A stretch of DNA of 11,102 nucleotides, from assembly GCA_035465695.1 (NCBI GenBank), contig DATIVR010000056.1:1-11102 (forward strand). Reading direction: 5' to 3'. Both the position numbers and the translations under genes were made by a program. The notes under the pieces are model-generated. The model was not told where the DNA came from. It made no database searches and saw nothing but the letters and a program-made list of their open reading frames with translations. Source of the DNA: DASUBN01 sp035465695. GTDB taxonomy: Bacteria; Pseudomonadota; Gammaproteobacteria; Natronospirales; REEB76. Below, piece after piece: positions 1 through 6,240 of this stretch. Within the stretch, counting starts at the first letter, position 1. Every line of letters begins with the position of its first letter.

Positions 1-782
1 AACCCATGCTGGTATTGGGCGCCAGCGGTGAAGAATCCGGGAGTGGTGGCGGGGATGGCCGGGTTCGCGGCGTTCAGACCTGGTCCGTAGCGGTTGGTGT
101 CGGTGAACGCGTTGTTGAAGCGGCTCTCGTAGCGACTGATGCGCGCCAGGAAGATCTTCAGGTCCGGGTCGCCAGGCTTTGAGTCGCCCTGGAACGGCAG
201 CTGTACCGCGGTCTCGAAGGGCCCGGGCGGGTTGCCGTCGGGAGTGCGGTCGTCGAACGTGTCCGGCGGCTTGGCGTGCGAGTCCAGCACGTGCAGCGAG
301 ACCGAAAGGCCATAGAAGGAGCGCGGCACGGCGGTGAACATATCCGGGGCGGCGAATGGCGTGTTCAAGAGCTGTCGTCCGAACCGCACCTGCACTATGG
401 ACTTCTGGAATTGCAGGAACGATTCGGCGAGCTGGTTGAGAGGCCGTACCTCCGAGTTCGGTACTGCGTAGGGGATGAACCGCTGTTGGGTGAACACCGA
501 GAGGCCGGCGCTGAAGCCCGCTATGCTGCCGCTGCGCAGCAGCACATCACCGCCGAAGTAGGTGGCCTGGTCGTCGTGGTTGCTGTCCTGCGGCTGGTTG
601 GGATAGGGCTCGTTCTCGAAGTTCCAGTGCCGGTAGTCGTAGATGCGCGCTCGGCCCGAGATGCTGCCGTCCATCAGTTGCGACCAGACGCTGTCGTCTG
701 GTGCTCCGCCTCCGGTGTCGGCGTAGGTGGCTAAGGGGAAGGCGATCGACAACGCCAATACCAGACACAGGATCATGAACAT
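1..782 (-). CDS. OprD-like outer-membrane porin, N-terminal part (cut by window edge)
   Basis: The frame is open from ATG at 782 to the window edge, giving 260 visible residues with the C-terminus missing. Residues 1-21 form a signal peptide: a hydrophobic core, then Ala-Tyr-Ala before Asp22. The mature part has no hydrophobic helices. It alternates aromatic, polar and Gly residues as in beta-barrels, for example GSISGRARIYDYRHW, GFSAGLSVFTQQRF and VRFGRQLLNTPF. The R-x-G-R-Q-x-L-x-T-P stretch followed by Asp-Met and a Pro-x-x-(F/Y)-x-G turn resembles OprD-family porins, which pass small substrates across the outer membrane. The start overlaps the ctaG stop by one base (TGATG), with GGAGG about 7 nt upstream inside ctaG. 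As last visible gene of a dehydrogenase-oxidase operon, it may admit the substrate. Another outer-membrane channel family is possible; substrate cannot be read from sequence. Confidence 0.68.
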   Translation of the reverse strand, partial: MFMILCLVLALSIAFPLATYADTGGGAPDDSVWSQLMDGSISGRARIYDYRHWNFENEPYPNQPQDSNHDDQATYFGGDVLLRSGSIAGFSAGLSVFTQQRFIPYAVPNSEVRPLNQLAESFLQFQKSIVQVRFGRQLLNTPFAAPDMFTAVPRSFYGLSVSLHVLDSHAKPPDTFDDRTPDGNPPGPFETAVQLPFQGDSKPGDPDLKIFLARISRYESRFNNAFTDTNRYGPGLNAANPAIPATTPGFFTAGAQYQHG

Positions 783-1633
783 CAGGGACCTCCGGGGGAT
801 GCGAGCAGACGCGCCACGCTGGCCTGCGCGCGCTGCTCGGCGTGCTTGAGCCAGGCGAGGAACAGGATCGCCATGGTGCTTAAGTGGACGAGTCCCACGG
901 GCACCCACATGACGACGCCGGCCAGCTGCTGGTCCTCCAGCGGGGAGAAACCCCATGGCAACGGCGCGGCCGGGTCGGAATAGAGAGGACGTGAGGCGAA
1001 GGTGAGGATGGCCCCCAGCATGCCCATCTGCACGCTGAAGGCCGCCACGAACAGCAGGCACAGGCCATAGGCACTGTGGCGGCGGCCATAGGGCTCGATC
1101 ACCACGGACCAGAACATCAACGAGGTGGCGAACAGCAGGAAGTGCTCCAGCACGTGCACGCCCTCGTGCTCCGCGGCCCAGCGGTAGGGCCCGGGCAGGT
1201 GCCAGAACCACAGCGTGGCGCTGGCGAGCATCCACACCGACAAGGGATTCATCAGCAGGCCGACCCCGCGCTGCAGACCGCGTCGCCGGCTCCAGACGCC
1301 GGCCACCGCGCGGCGCGCACCGCCCGGCAGCGCGCACATCCAGGCCATCACGGGACGGCTATAGACCAACAGCGGCGGCGCCACCAGCATCAGCAAGAGG
1401 TGCTGGGCCATGTGCGCCGAGAACAGTTGGTCGTCCAGGGAGCTCAAGGGGGAGAGCAGCGCGGCCACCAGGATGAGCATGCCGGCGAAGAACGAAGCCA
1501 CCCGCCAGGGTCCGAAGATGTGGCCACGCCGCTCTTTCGGCAGCCGTCGCAAGCCCAAGGCATACCCGGATGCTGCGACGACGAGACTCAGGATCACCCA
1601 CGGCTGCAGGTCCCAGGACAGGTCCGGCGTCAT
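782..1633 (-). CDS. ctaG: caa3-type cytochrome c oxidase assembly factor CtaG
   Basis: This is a 283-aa polytopic membrane protein with about seven hydrophobic segments (roughly 12-28, 45-62, 76-92, 130-146, 160-180, 188-213, 238-262). It matches the caa3_CtaG family, which is needed to mature caa3-type oxidases, probably through copper delivery to subunit I. It is unrelated to the Cox11 proteins that share the name. Family hallmarks visible are H74-M-A-Q-H78, W144-H145-L-P, H156/H160 and E163-H164, and an E233-D234-Q-Q-L-A-G segment before the last helix. The histidines are plausible metal-handling residues (inference). The ATG at 1633 overlaps the upstream gene's TGA by four bases (ATGA), which fixes the start; its own TGA shares one base with the porin start. 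No Cox11 or Sco gene is in the window, so this may be the dedicated assembly factor for the adjacent oxidase. Confidence 0.9.
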   Translation of the reverse strand: MTPDLSWDLQPWVILSLVVAASGYALGLRRLPKERRGHIFGPWRVASFFAGMLILVAALLSPLSSLDDQLFSAHMAQHLLLMLVAPPLLVYSRPVMAWMCALPGGARRAVAGVWSRRRGLQRGVGLLMNPLSVWMLASATLWFWHLPGPYRWAAEHEGVHVLEHFLLFATSLMFWSVVIEPYGRRHSAYGLCLLFVAAFSVQMGMLGAILTFASRPLYSDPAAPLPWGFSPLEDQQLAGVVMWVPVGLVHLSTMAILFLAWLKHAEQRAQASVARLLASPGGP

Positions 1634-2073
1634 GGACACATCGGGAAGAAGAACAGCTGCAGGGACGCGAAGATCAGCGCCAGCAGGAACAGCAGGCTGT
1701 TGGCGATGCCGAGGATGGCCATGAAGCGGGTGCGGCCCTCGCCGGCGTCCATCGCATGTTGTGCGTTGCCGGCCTTCTCCTGGCGCACTCGTCCCCAATT
1801 GACGCTGGCGACCGCCAGCGCGATCAGCGAGACGATGATGCCGGCCACGTCGATGACAGCCAGCACCCACGACAGGTGCTGTCCCGCCTGCGGGCCCAGC
1901 GGGTCCTGGTACGGGAAACACAGGTGGCCGGAGAAGGCGGTGGCCACCAGCAACTGCAGGTTCCAGGCGATGGGCGCGGCGAAGATGCCGAACCACAGCC
2001 AGAACACGCTGATGCGTTCCCGGTGGGGCGCCGGATGCGGGGTGCTGGAGCTGGCGACGACGGTCTCGGCCAT
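1630..2073 (-). CDS. Unrecognised three-helix membrane protein in the cox operon
   Basis: I do not recognise a named family for this 147-aa protein. After a polar, Pro/His-containing N-terminus of about 20 residues there are three hydrophobic segments, roughly 22-46, 68-91 and 115-143. The first runs WLWFGIFAAPIAWNLQLLV and is followed by a short loop with His50 and Cys52. Between helices 2 and 3 lies a charged cytoplasm-like loop, WGRVRQEKAGNAQHAMDAGE. A second Cys (146) sits at the extreme C-terminus. The start ATG at 2073 shares a base with the coxC stop (TGATG), and the stop overlaps the ctaG start by four bases, so it is translated as part of the oxidase set. Its position between subunit III and CtaG suggests a small accessory subunit, such as a subunit IV analogue, or an assembly helper. 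That role is inferred from position and topology only. Confidence 0.8.
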   Translation of the reverse strand: MAETVVASSSTPHPAPHRERISVFWLWFGIFAAPIAWNLQLLVATAFSGHLCFPYQDPLGPQAGQHLSWVLAVIDVAGIIVSLIALAVASVNWGRVRQEKAGNAQHAMDAGEGRTRFMAILGIANSLLFLLALIFASLQLFFFPMCP

Positions 2074-2672
2074 CAGGATAGCCTCGGCGAGATATAGAAG
2101 GTGAAGAATACGAACAGCCACACCACGGTGACGAAGTGCCAATAGATGACTGCGATGGACACCGCTGCATGCCGGCGCGCGTCGAACATGCCGAGGGCTG
2201 CCCACAGCAGCACCGCCGCCAGCATGAGCACGCCCACCGCCACGTGCGCCATGTGGAACCCGGTGGTCACGTAGTAGATGGAACTGTAGGCGTCGTAATT
2301 GAAGTTGAACGGCTTGTGGAACCATTCCCAGAACTGGATACCCAGGAACAGCAGGGCCAATCCGATGCTGACCGCCAGTCCCGTGATGAGCCGCCCGGTG
2401 CTGCCGCGCCGGATGCCGTGCTCACCCCAGGACATCACGACGCTGCCCAATACCAGGATGATGGTGCCGGGCAGTGCCAGGGAGAGCTTCGGTAAACCGC
2501 CTGTGGGCCAGGGATTGCTGGTGTGGGCCGCGACGTAGTAATAGGTGAACAGCAGGTAGGCGAAGACCGAAGCCTCGGTGGCTACCACCGTCAACATCCC
2601 CCACCAGCCGGAGGCGTGATGGGATTTGCTGCCGACCGGCAGCGGATTCTCGGGGAGGACGGATGCATCCAT
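2073..2672 (-). CDS. coxC: Cytochrome c oxidase subunit III
   Basis: This is a 199-aa heme-copper oxidase subunit III of the short, five-helix type (helices near 25-48, 66-82, 94-114, 136-160 and 174-193). That is two helices fewer than the mitochondrial form. Diagnostic residues are the buried Glu33 in VVATEASVFAYLLF, the TGFHMAHVAVG motif (His140, His143) and the C-terminal YWHFVTVVWLFVFF. Subunit III stabilises subunit I during turnover and sits by the D-channel entrance. I chose the ATG at 2672 (MDASVLPE) over an in-frame ATG at 2714. The latter would overlap coxA by 37 nt, whereas GAGAGGTGA lies just upstream of the 2672 start and contains the coxA stop. Only 5 nt separate the coxA stop from this start. 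The stop shares a base with the next gene. Confidence 0.94.
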   Translation of the reverse strand: MDASVLPENPLPVGSKSHHASGWWGMLTVVATEASVFAYLLFTYYYVAAHTSNPWPTGGLPKLSLALPGTIILVLGSVVMSWGEHGIRRGSTGRLITGLAVSIGLALLFLGIQFWEWFHKPFNFNYDAYSSIYYVTTGFHMAHVAVGVLMLAAVLLWAALGMFDARRHAAVSIAVIYWHFVTVVWLFVFFTFYISPRLS

Positions 2673-2677
2673 GCGGG

Positions 2678-4624
2678 TCACCTCTCGACCTGGCTGAGGG
2701 AACGCTCGGGCCACAGCCAGAACACGCAGGCCAAGAGCGAGATGCCGCCGCCGATGCCGAACACGATCCAGAGCTTGAACAGCAGGCCCACCGTGAAGGC
2801 GGACAGCGCCAGCGCCAATATCAGCGGCGTCAACGAGTCTCCCGGCATCTTCAGGATCACGTCCGGTTCGGCGTCGAGCATGGTGGTGCCAAGGGTCTCG
2901 CGGCCATGGTTGAGCAGGAAGCCCTTGGCGTTGGTGGAACTGCGGTCCTGGCCTTCACCGAGTTCTTCCTCCCACAGCGGATGGCGGCGCGCCACGATGG
3001 GGATGAGCTTGAAGTTATAGGGCGGCGGCGGCGAGGACACGCTCCATTCCAGCGTGCCGCCTCCCCAGGGGTTGGAGCCGGCTGCCTTGCCGCCGATGCG
3101 GCTGATCACCACGTTGATGAGGAACAGCAGCACACCCATCGCGAAGAGATACGCACCGTAGGTGATGATGAGATTCATGGTCCCCCAGCCCACGTCCGCG
3201 GGATAGGTGTAGATGCGCCGCGGCATGCCCTGCAGCCCGACGATGTGCATGGGGAAGAAGCCGATGTTGAAGCCGATGAACATCAACCAGAAGCTCCACT
3301 TGCCCAGGGTCTCGTTCATGAAGCGGCCGGTCATCTTGGGGAACCACATGTACACGCCGCCCACCACCGCGAACACGTTGATGCCGATGATCACGTAGTG
3401 CAGGTGTGCCACCACGAAGTAGGTGTGGGTGAGCTGCCAGTCCGCCGGCACCGCCGCGGTCATGAACCCGGAAACGCCGCCGATCACGAACAGGATCACG
3501 AAACCGGCGAAGAACAGGAACGCGGTGACGTGCTTCTGCGGCCGGCCGGTCCAGATGGTGGCCAGCCAGGCGAACACCGCCACTGCGCTCGGCAGCACGA
3601 TCACCATGCTGGCTGAGCTGAAGAAGGACAGCGAGGTCACCGGCAGGCCTGTGGCGAACATGTGGTGCACCCACACGCCGAAGCCCAGCACCATGGTGGA
3701 GACGGTGGCCAGCGCCACCACGGAGTAGCCCACCAGCGGCCGGCGGCAGAACACCGGCAGGCCGTCCGAGACGATGCCCATGGCCGGGAGCACGATGGAG
3801 TACACCCAGGGGTGGCCGAACATCCAGAACAGGTGTTGCCAGAGAAGAGGCTGGCCGCCGCCCGTGCTGTCGAAGAAGTGCGTGTGATAGGTCCGGTCGA
3901 ACCACAGCAGCACGAAGGCCAGGGTCACCGACGGCACCGCGAACAGGTTGCCCAGTGAGGCGGTGAGGGTGCCCCAGATGATGATGGGTACCCGGTTCAA
4001 GGACATGCCCGGCGCGCGCAGCCTGATCAGCGTCACGATGAAGTTGATGCCGCCCACGGTGGTGGAGATGCCGAGCAGGATCATGCCCAGCGCATAGGCA
4101 TCGATGTTCACTCCGGGGTCGAACGTGCCGTTGGCATAGGGCACGTAGTTGAACCAGCCGTTGTCCGGCGCGCGGCCGGCGATGAAGCTCACGTACATGG
4201 CGATGCCCGCCAGCAGGAACATCCAATAGGAGAAAGCGTTGAGGCGCGGGAAGGCCATGTCCCGGGAGCCCAGCAACAAGGGCCAGAGGTAGTTGCTGAA
4301 GCCTGACAGCACTGGGAAGGCGTACAGGAAGATCATGGTCACGCCGTGCATGGTGAACAGTTGCGCGTAGGCTTCCGGCGTCAGCACGTGCATGTCGGGC
4401 TGTGCCAGTTGCCAGCGCATCACCGCCGCCTCCAGCCCACCCAGGATCAGGAAGATGATGGACGTGATGAGGTAACGCTTGCCGATGCTCTTGTGGTCCA
4501 CCGAGATGAACCAGCCGAAGAAGGGGCCGCCCTTGGTCTCCCAGATGTCCTCGAGTTCGCGTTCGTGCCGCTCCGCCTCGTCGACGGTCACCAGCATCGG
4601 GGTTCTAACGGTTTCGACAGCCAC
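2678..4624 (-). CDS. coxA: caa3-type cytochrome c oxidase subunit I with atypical proton-channel residues
   Basis: This 648-aa catalytic subunit reduces O2 to water at the heme a3-Cu_B centre. Ligands are complete: His93 and His409 (heme a), His407 (heme a3), His271, His320 and His321 (Cu_B), and the cross-linking Tyr275. The heme-propionate Arg pair 469-470 is also present. The D-channel entrance looks normal (Asn111, Asp122, Asn129). The helix VI motif reads GHPWVY, so Trp273 replaces the usual Glu, and Phe269-Gly270 precede His271 instead of the alternative Tyr-Ser. In helix VIII Ala349 stands where the K-channel Lys is expected (LPSAVAVFAW against IPTGVKVFSW). The Mg-site His-Asp is Thr399-His400. 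After residue 510 comes the NPWGGGTLEW/SPPPPYNF tail found in bacterial CtaD proteins, then about two extra helices (598-637). The start is GTG at 4624, with AAGGA 8 nt upstream, preferred over ATG at codon 10, which has no ribosome-binding site. Confidence 0.96.
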   Translation of the reverse strand: MAVETVRTPMLVTVDEAERHERELEDIWETKGGPFFGWFISVDHKSIGKRYLITSIIFLILGGLEAAVMRWQLAQPDMHVLTPEAYAQLFTMHGVTMIFLYAFPVLSGFSNYLWPLLLGSRDMAFPRLNAFSYWMFLLAGIAMYVSFIAGRAPDNGWFNYVPYANGTFDPGVNIDAYALGMILLGISTTVGGINFIVTLIRLRAPGMSLNRVPIIIWGTLTASLGNLFAVPSVTLAFVLLWFDRTYHTHFFDSTGGGQPLLWQHLFWMFGHPWVYSIVLPAMGIVSDGLPVFCRRPLVGYSVVALATVSTMVLGFGVWVHHMFATGLPVTSLSFFSSASMVIVLPSAVAVFAWLATIWTGRPQKHVTAFLFFAGFVILFVIGGVSGFMTAAVPADWQLTHTYFVVAHLHYVIIGINVFAVVGGVYMWFPKMTGRFMNETLGKWSFWLMFIGFNIGFFPMHIVGLQGMPRRIYTYPADVGWGTMNLIITYGAYLFAMGVLLFLINVVISRIGGKAAGSNPWGGGTLEWSVSSPPPPYNFKLIPIVARRHPLWEEELGEGQDRSSTNAKGFLLNHGRETLGTTMLDAEPDVILKMPGDSLTPLILALALSAFTVGLLFKLWIVFGIGGGISLLACVFWLWPERSLSQVER

Positions 4625-4632
4625 GTTCTTCG

Positions 4633-4637
4633 TCCTT
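4633..4637 (-). promoter_or_regulatory. Ribosome-binding site deciding the GTG start of coxA
   Basis: AAGGA on the minus strand lies 8 nt before GTG at 4624-4622, inside the 21-nt coxB-coxA gap. No comparable purine run precedes the in-frame ATG at codon 10, so the GTG is preferred. Confidence 0.65.
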
Positions 4638-4645
4638 GTTCCCCG

Positions 4646-5650
4646 TCAGTGGGTGGTGCGCAGGTAAGCCACGATCGCCGCCAAGTCCGTCTCGGAGAGC
4701 GGCACCTGGGGCATCTCGGTACCCGGTTTCTGTTTCTGTGGATCGCGGATCCATTCGGCCAGGTGCCCCGCGTCGTTGGGCAGGACCCCGGCGGCGAGGG
4801 TGCTGCGATCCATGAGATGGGTGAGGTCGGGACCGGCCATGCCCGCGGCGGAGGAGCCGCGTAGCGTGTGGCAGGCGGCGCAGCGGGACTCGAATACCAG
4901 CCGCCCGCGCAGGGTAGCCGCGTCCTGGGGCTGGGGCGCGTCCTCCAGTTGGTGGCTCCGCCAAGCCGCGAAGTCCTTCGGATCCTGCGCCACCACCCGG
5001 AATTCCATGCGCGCGTGTTCGGCGCCGCAGAATACGGCGCATTCACCGCGGTAGACGCCCGGCTCATCGGCCTGCACCCAGGTGACGTTGGTCTGTCCCG
5101 GGATCACATCCATCTTGCCGGCCAGGCTCGGCACCCAGAAGGAGTGGATCACGTCGGCGCTGTCGAGCAGGATCTTCACCTTGCGGCCCACGGGGATGTG
5201 GATCTCGTTGGCGCTGAGGAAGACCTTGTGGCTGTCGGGATCCTGATAGGTCAGTTCCCACCACCATTGATGCGCGGTGACATGGACCGTCAGGGCGCCG
5301 TCGTCGTCCGCCGGCGTGGAAGTGGCGGCGATGGTCTTCAGGTTGAAGAGCATGCAGATGATTAGGACCACGGCGGACAAGCCCACACCCCAATAGATCC
5401 AGGGCATGCCGCCCTCGTCCCGTTGCGGCCGGCCGCCGGTGGTGTCGGCGGTACGTCTATGCCAGATAGCCGATATGAGCAACAGCGCGATCAGCACTAT
5501 CACCGCAATGGAGACGCCGCCGAACAGCGCCACCAGCCGCGAGAGTTCCTGGGCGTCCTGACCGGCGTTGTTGAAGATGCCGAGTGGATTGCCGGCCTGC
5601 GCCAGCGGGGAGATGCCCGCCAGCAGCGCGACGAGGGATACAGCTCTCAC
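4646..5650 (-). CDS. coxB: Cytochrome c oxidase subunit II fused to cytochrome c (caa3 type)
   Basis: This 334-aa protein accepts electrons and passes them through Cu_A to subunit I. Residues 1-19 look like a signal peptide. Two membrane helices follow (about 40-62 and 85-103), then a cupredoxin domain. Cu_A ligands are His169, Cys204, Cys208, His212 and Met215, with the electron-entry aromatic patch HQWWWELTY at 127-135. A class I cytochrome c domain fills about 245-334: Cys257-Ala-Ala-Cys260-His261 binds heme, and Met313 in GTEMPQ is the likely axial ligand. The fused heme defines a caa3 oxidase. The Cu_A loop reads CAVFC, so Val206 replaces the Glu that usually binds Mg/Mn with its side chain. 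The GTG start at 5650 overlaps the preceding cytochrome's TGA by four bases (GTGA). The frame stays open further upstream, but that extension is antisense-like arginine-rich sequence and would remove the signal peptide. Confidence 0.93.
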   Translation of the reverse strand: MRAVSLVALLAGISPLAQAGNPLGIFNNAGQDAQELSRLVALFGGVSIAVIVLIALLLISAIWHRRTADTTGGRPQRDEGGMPWIYWGVGLSAVVLIICMLFNLKTIAATSTPADDDGALTVHVTAHQWWWELTYQDPDSHKVFLSANEIHIPVGRKVKILLDSADVIHSFWVPSLAGKMDVIPGQTNVTWVQADEPGVYRGECAVFCGAEHARMEFRVVAQDPKDFAAWRSHQLEDAPQPQDAATLRGRLVFESRCAACHTLRGSSAAGMAGPDLTHLMDRSTLAAGVLPNDAGHLAEWIRDPQKQKPGTEMPQVPLSETDLAAIVAYLRTTH

Positions 5651-6240
5651 TGGGGCGGCTTCGTCGCTTGTGACGGCGGCGGCACCGTGCCCGGGACCGG
5701 CGTCAGGAACTGGCCGTTGGCCTCCGGTGACTCGTTCTCGCCCTTCGTGTCGCCCTGCGGCGCGTGTTGCCAGTCGCTGGCGGGAAAGCTGCCGCCGAAG
5801 GATTCCACGTAGGTGACCAGCTTCCAGATCTGATCGTCGGTGAGCTTGTCCTTCCAGGACGGCATGCCCTGGGGCCGACCGTCGTGGATCGAGTCGAAGA
5901 TCTGGATCGGTAGCCCGCCGTAGCGCCACCGCGTGTCGGTGAGGTCGGGGCCTTGGTTGCCGGACCCGTCGTAGGCATGGCAGGTGGTGCAATTCATGGC
6001 GAGGTAGATCTGCTGGCCATCCCTGGCCGCCTGCTTGCTGCCCTCGTAGGGGTTCGGGGTGGAGAGCACCTTGGCGCTGTCGCCGGTGCCGGCGCGCTGC
6101 CCCAGCGGTGCGGTGGAACCGTGGTCCGGTGGAGTGGCTTGCGGTTTAGCCTGCGTACCGCCATGGGAATCGGCGTAGGCGGCGCAGGCCAGGGCCGCGC
6201 TGACCAGCGCCGCGAGTAGATGGGTCAGTCGCATGTTCAT
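5647..6240 (-). CDS. Periplasmic monoheme cytochrome c, partner of the PQQ dehydrogenase
   Basis: This 197-aa secreted class I cytochrome c is the likely electron acceptor of the adjacent dehydrogenase and donor to the caa3 oxidase. A signal peptide covers about 1-23 (LLAALVSAALACAAYA, cut before Asp24). A polar Pro/Gly-rich linker follows to about residue 65. Heme is bound at Cys84-Thr-Thr-Cys87-His88. Met126 in QGMPSW is the expected sixth ligand, within a typical fold ending in LTDDQIWKLVTYVESFG. Beyond about residue 150 comes an unusual tail rich in Pro, Gln and Gly, ending PPPSQATKPPQ. The first ATG (6240) overlaps the dehydrogenase stop by four bases and has GGAGG 8 nt upstream; an ATG two codons later is also possible. 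The stop overlaps the coxB start by four bases. It occupies the slot of XoxG- or ExaB-type cytochromes, but I cannot assign it to either subfamily. Confidence 0.93.
   Translation of the reverse strand: MNMRLTHLLAALVSAALACAAYADSHGGTQAKPQATPPDHGSTAPLGQRAGTGDSAKVLSTPNPYEGSKQAARDGQQIYLAMNCTTCHAYDGSGNQGPDLTDTRWRYGGLPIQIFDSIHDGRPQGMPSWKDKLTDDQIWKLVTYVESFGGSFPASDWQHAPQGDTKGENESPEANGQFLTPVPGTVPPPSQATKPPQ

Noticed and set aside
2673..2714. Upstream in-frame ATG for coxC at 2714
   Set aside because: It would overlap coxA by 37 nt and lacks a better ribosome-binding site than the ATG at 2672.
3015..4226. 403-codon minus-strand frame overlapping coxA in another phase
   Set aside because: Arg/His-rich shadow translation of the highly GC-biased coxA; no start context or domain.
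2678..4624. Subunit I as a degraded oxidase or a nitric oxide reductase, given its missing channel residues
   Set aside because: The frame is intact, all heme and Cu_B ligands and the cross-linking Tyr are present, and it sits with Cu_A subunit II and subunit III, which nitric oxide reductases lack.
5651..5992. Upstream extension of the coxB frame to an ATG at 5992
   Set aside because: The extension lies inside the cytochrome c gene in another phase, is Arg/Pro-rich and would bury the CoxB signal peptide.
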